Source: Bacillota bacterium
Lineage (GTDB): Bacteria; Bacillota; Bacilli; Calditerricolales; Calditerricolaceae
DNA: 6,711 bases
Reading direction: 5' to 3'
NCBI GenBank assembly: GCA_017577925.1
Contig: PKQU01000113.1
Coordinates: 1 to 6,711 of the forward strand
Of the stretch, positions 6,545 to 6,711 are shown piece by piece. A program made the position numbers and the translations under genes. How positions within the stretch are numbered: the first letter of the stretch is position 1; every line of letters begins with the position of its first letter. Under the pieces are notes generated by a model, which saw nothing but the letters and a program-made list of their open reading frames with translations, did not search any database and was not told the origin of the DNA.

Positions 6545-6574
6545 AAAAACGCGTCGGGTTTCTCCCGACGCGTT
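6545..6574 (-). terminator. Strong intrinsic terminator of the pyrophosphatase gene
   Basis: A perfect 11-bp inverted repeat (6548-6558 with 6564-6574) encloses a 5-base loop. On the - strand the stem runs straight into five T (from AAAAA at 6545-6549). It lies 11 bases after the pyrophosphatase stop codon and ends that transcript before the DUF2935 gene. Confidence 0.92.
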
Positions 6575-6585
6575 GCACCATGGCG

Positions 6586-6711
6586 TTACTTCTGCTCGTT
6601 GTAGCGCGCCACGCACTCGTCAATCAGCTTGGCCGCCGCTTCCGCGCCTTTCCAGCCGATGATCTTCGTCTCCTTGTTTTCCAGGTCTTTGTACCGCTCG
6701 AAGAAGTGGGC
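6586..6711 (-). CDS. ppa: Inorganic pyrophosphatase, family I (C-terminal end only)
   Basis: Only the last 41 residues are in the window; the gene continues past the right edge. They read AHFFERYKDLENKE, then GWKGAEAAAKLIDE, and end in ARYNEQK. The HFFERYKDLE and GWKGAEAA blocks are the conserved C-terminal end of soluble family I pyrophosphatases, which hydrolyse pyrophosphate to two phosphates in the cytosol. The catalytic Asp/Glu/Lys residues lie in the unseen part. A strong terminator follows at 6545-6574. Identification rests on a short but characteristic stretch. Confidence 0.85.
   Translation of the reverse strand, partial: AHFFERYKDLENKETKIIGWKGAEAAAKLIDECVARYNEQK

Overview
The window is GC-rich, densely coded bacterial DNA, most likely from a high-GC, endospore-forming member of the Bacillota (Bacillales type), perhaps a thermophile. 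The signs are a ResE-type sensor kinase, strong AGGAGG-type ribosome sites, a T-box leader in front of serine biosynthesis genes, a DUF2935 gene and a small coat-like protein. The genus cannot be named from the sequence alone.

Layout. The left part is read on the + strand. It holds the 3' part of a sensor histidine kinase (1-1772, ResE-like) and, 41 bases later, a 119-residue His/Tyr/Met-rich protein (1814-2173) that looks like a spore coat component and has a candidate sigma-K promoter over the kinase stop codon. A perfect 11-bp hairpin (2184-2212) separates these from the rest, which is read on the - strand. From right to left that part holds the 3' end of an inorganic pyrophosphatase (6586-6711) with a strong terminator, a DUF2935 protein (5519-6466), and a serine biosynthesis operon. 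The operon has a good sigma-A promoter (5299-5327), a T-box leader (about 4989-5292), a class V aminotransferase (3771-4952) and serA (2222-3805). The two operon genes overlap by 35 bases.

How it works together. SerA oxidises 3-phosphoglycerate to 3-phosphohydroxypyruvate. The aminotransferase in front of it is not recognisably SerC, but it is in the right place to make phosphoserine in the next step. The T-box supports this: its specifier reads UCC (Ser), and the UGGC of its T-box bulge fits a tRNA with discriminator G, as tRNA-Ser has. The operon should therefore be switched on when tRNA-Ser is uncharged. ResE (respiration and redox signalling) and the coat-like protein are unrelated in function to the serine operon. 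A resE-serA neighbourhood is also known in Bacillus subtilis.

No mobile element, CRISPR array, rRNA or tRNA gene was seen. I found no clearly new multi-gene system. The points most worth following up are the T-box-supported assignment of the aminotransferase, the heptad-repeat coat-like protein with its sigma-K-like promoter, and the duplicated Glu/His pattern in the DUF2935 protein.
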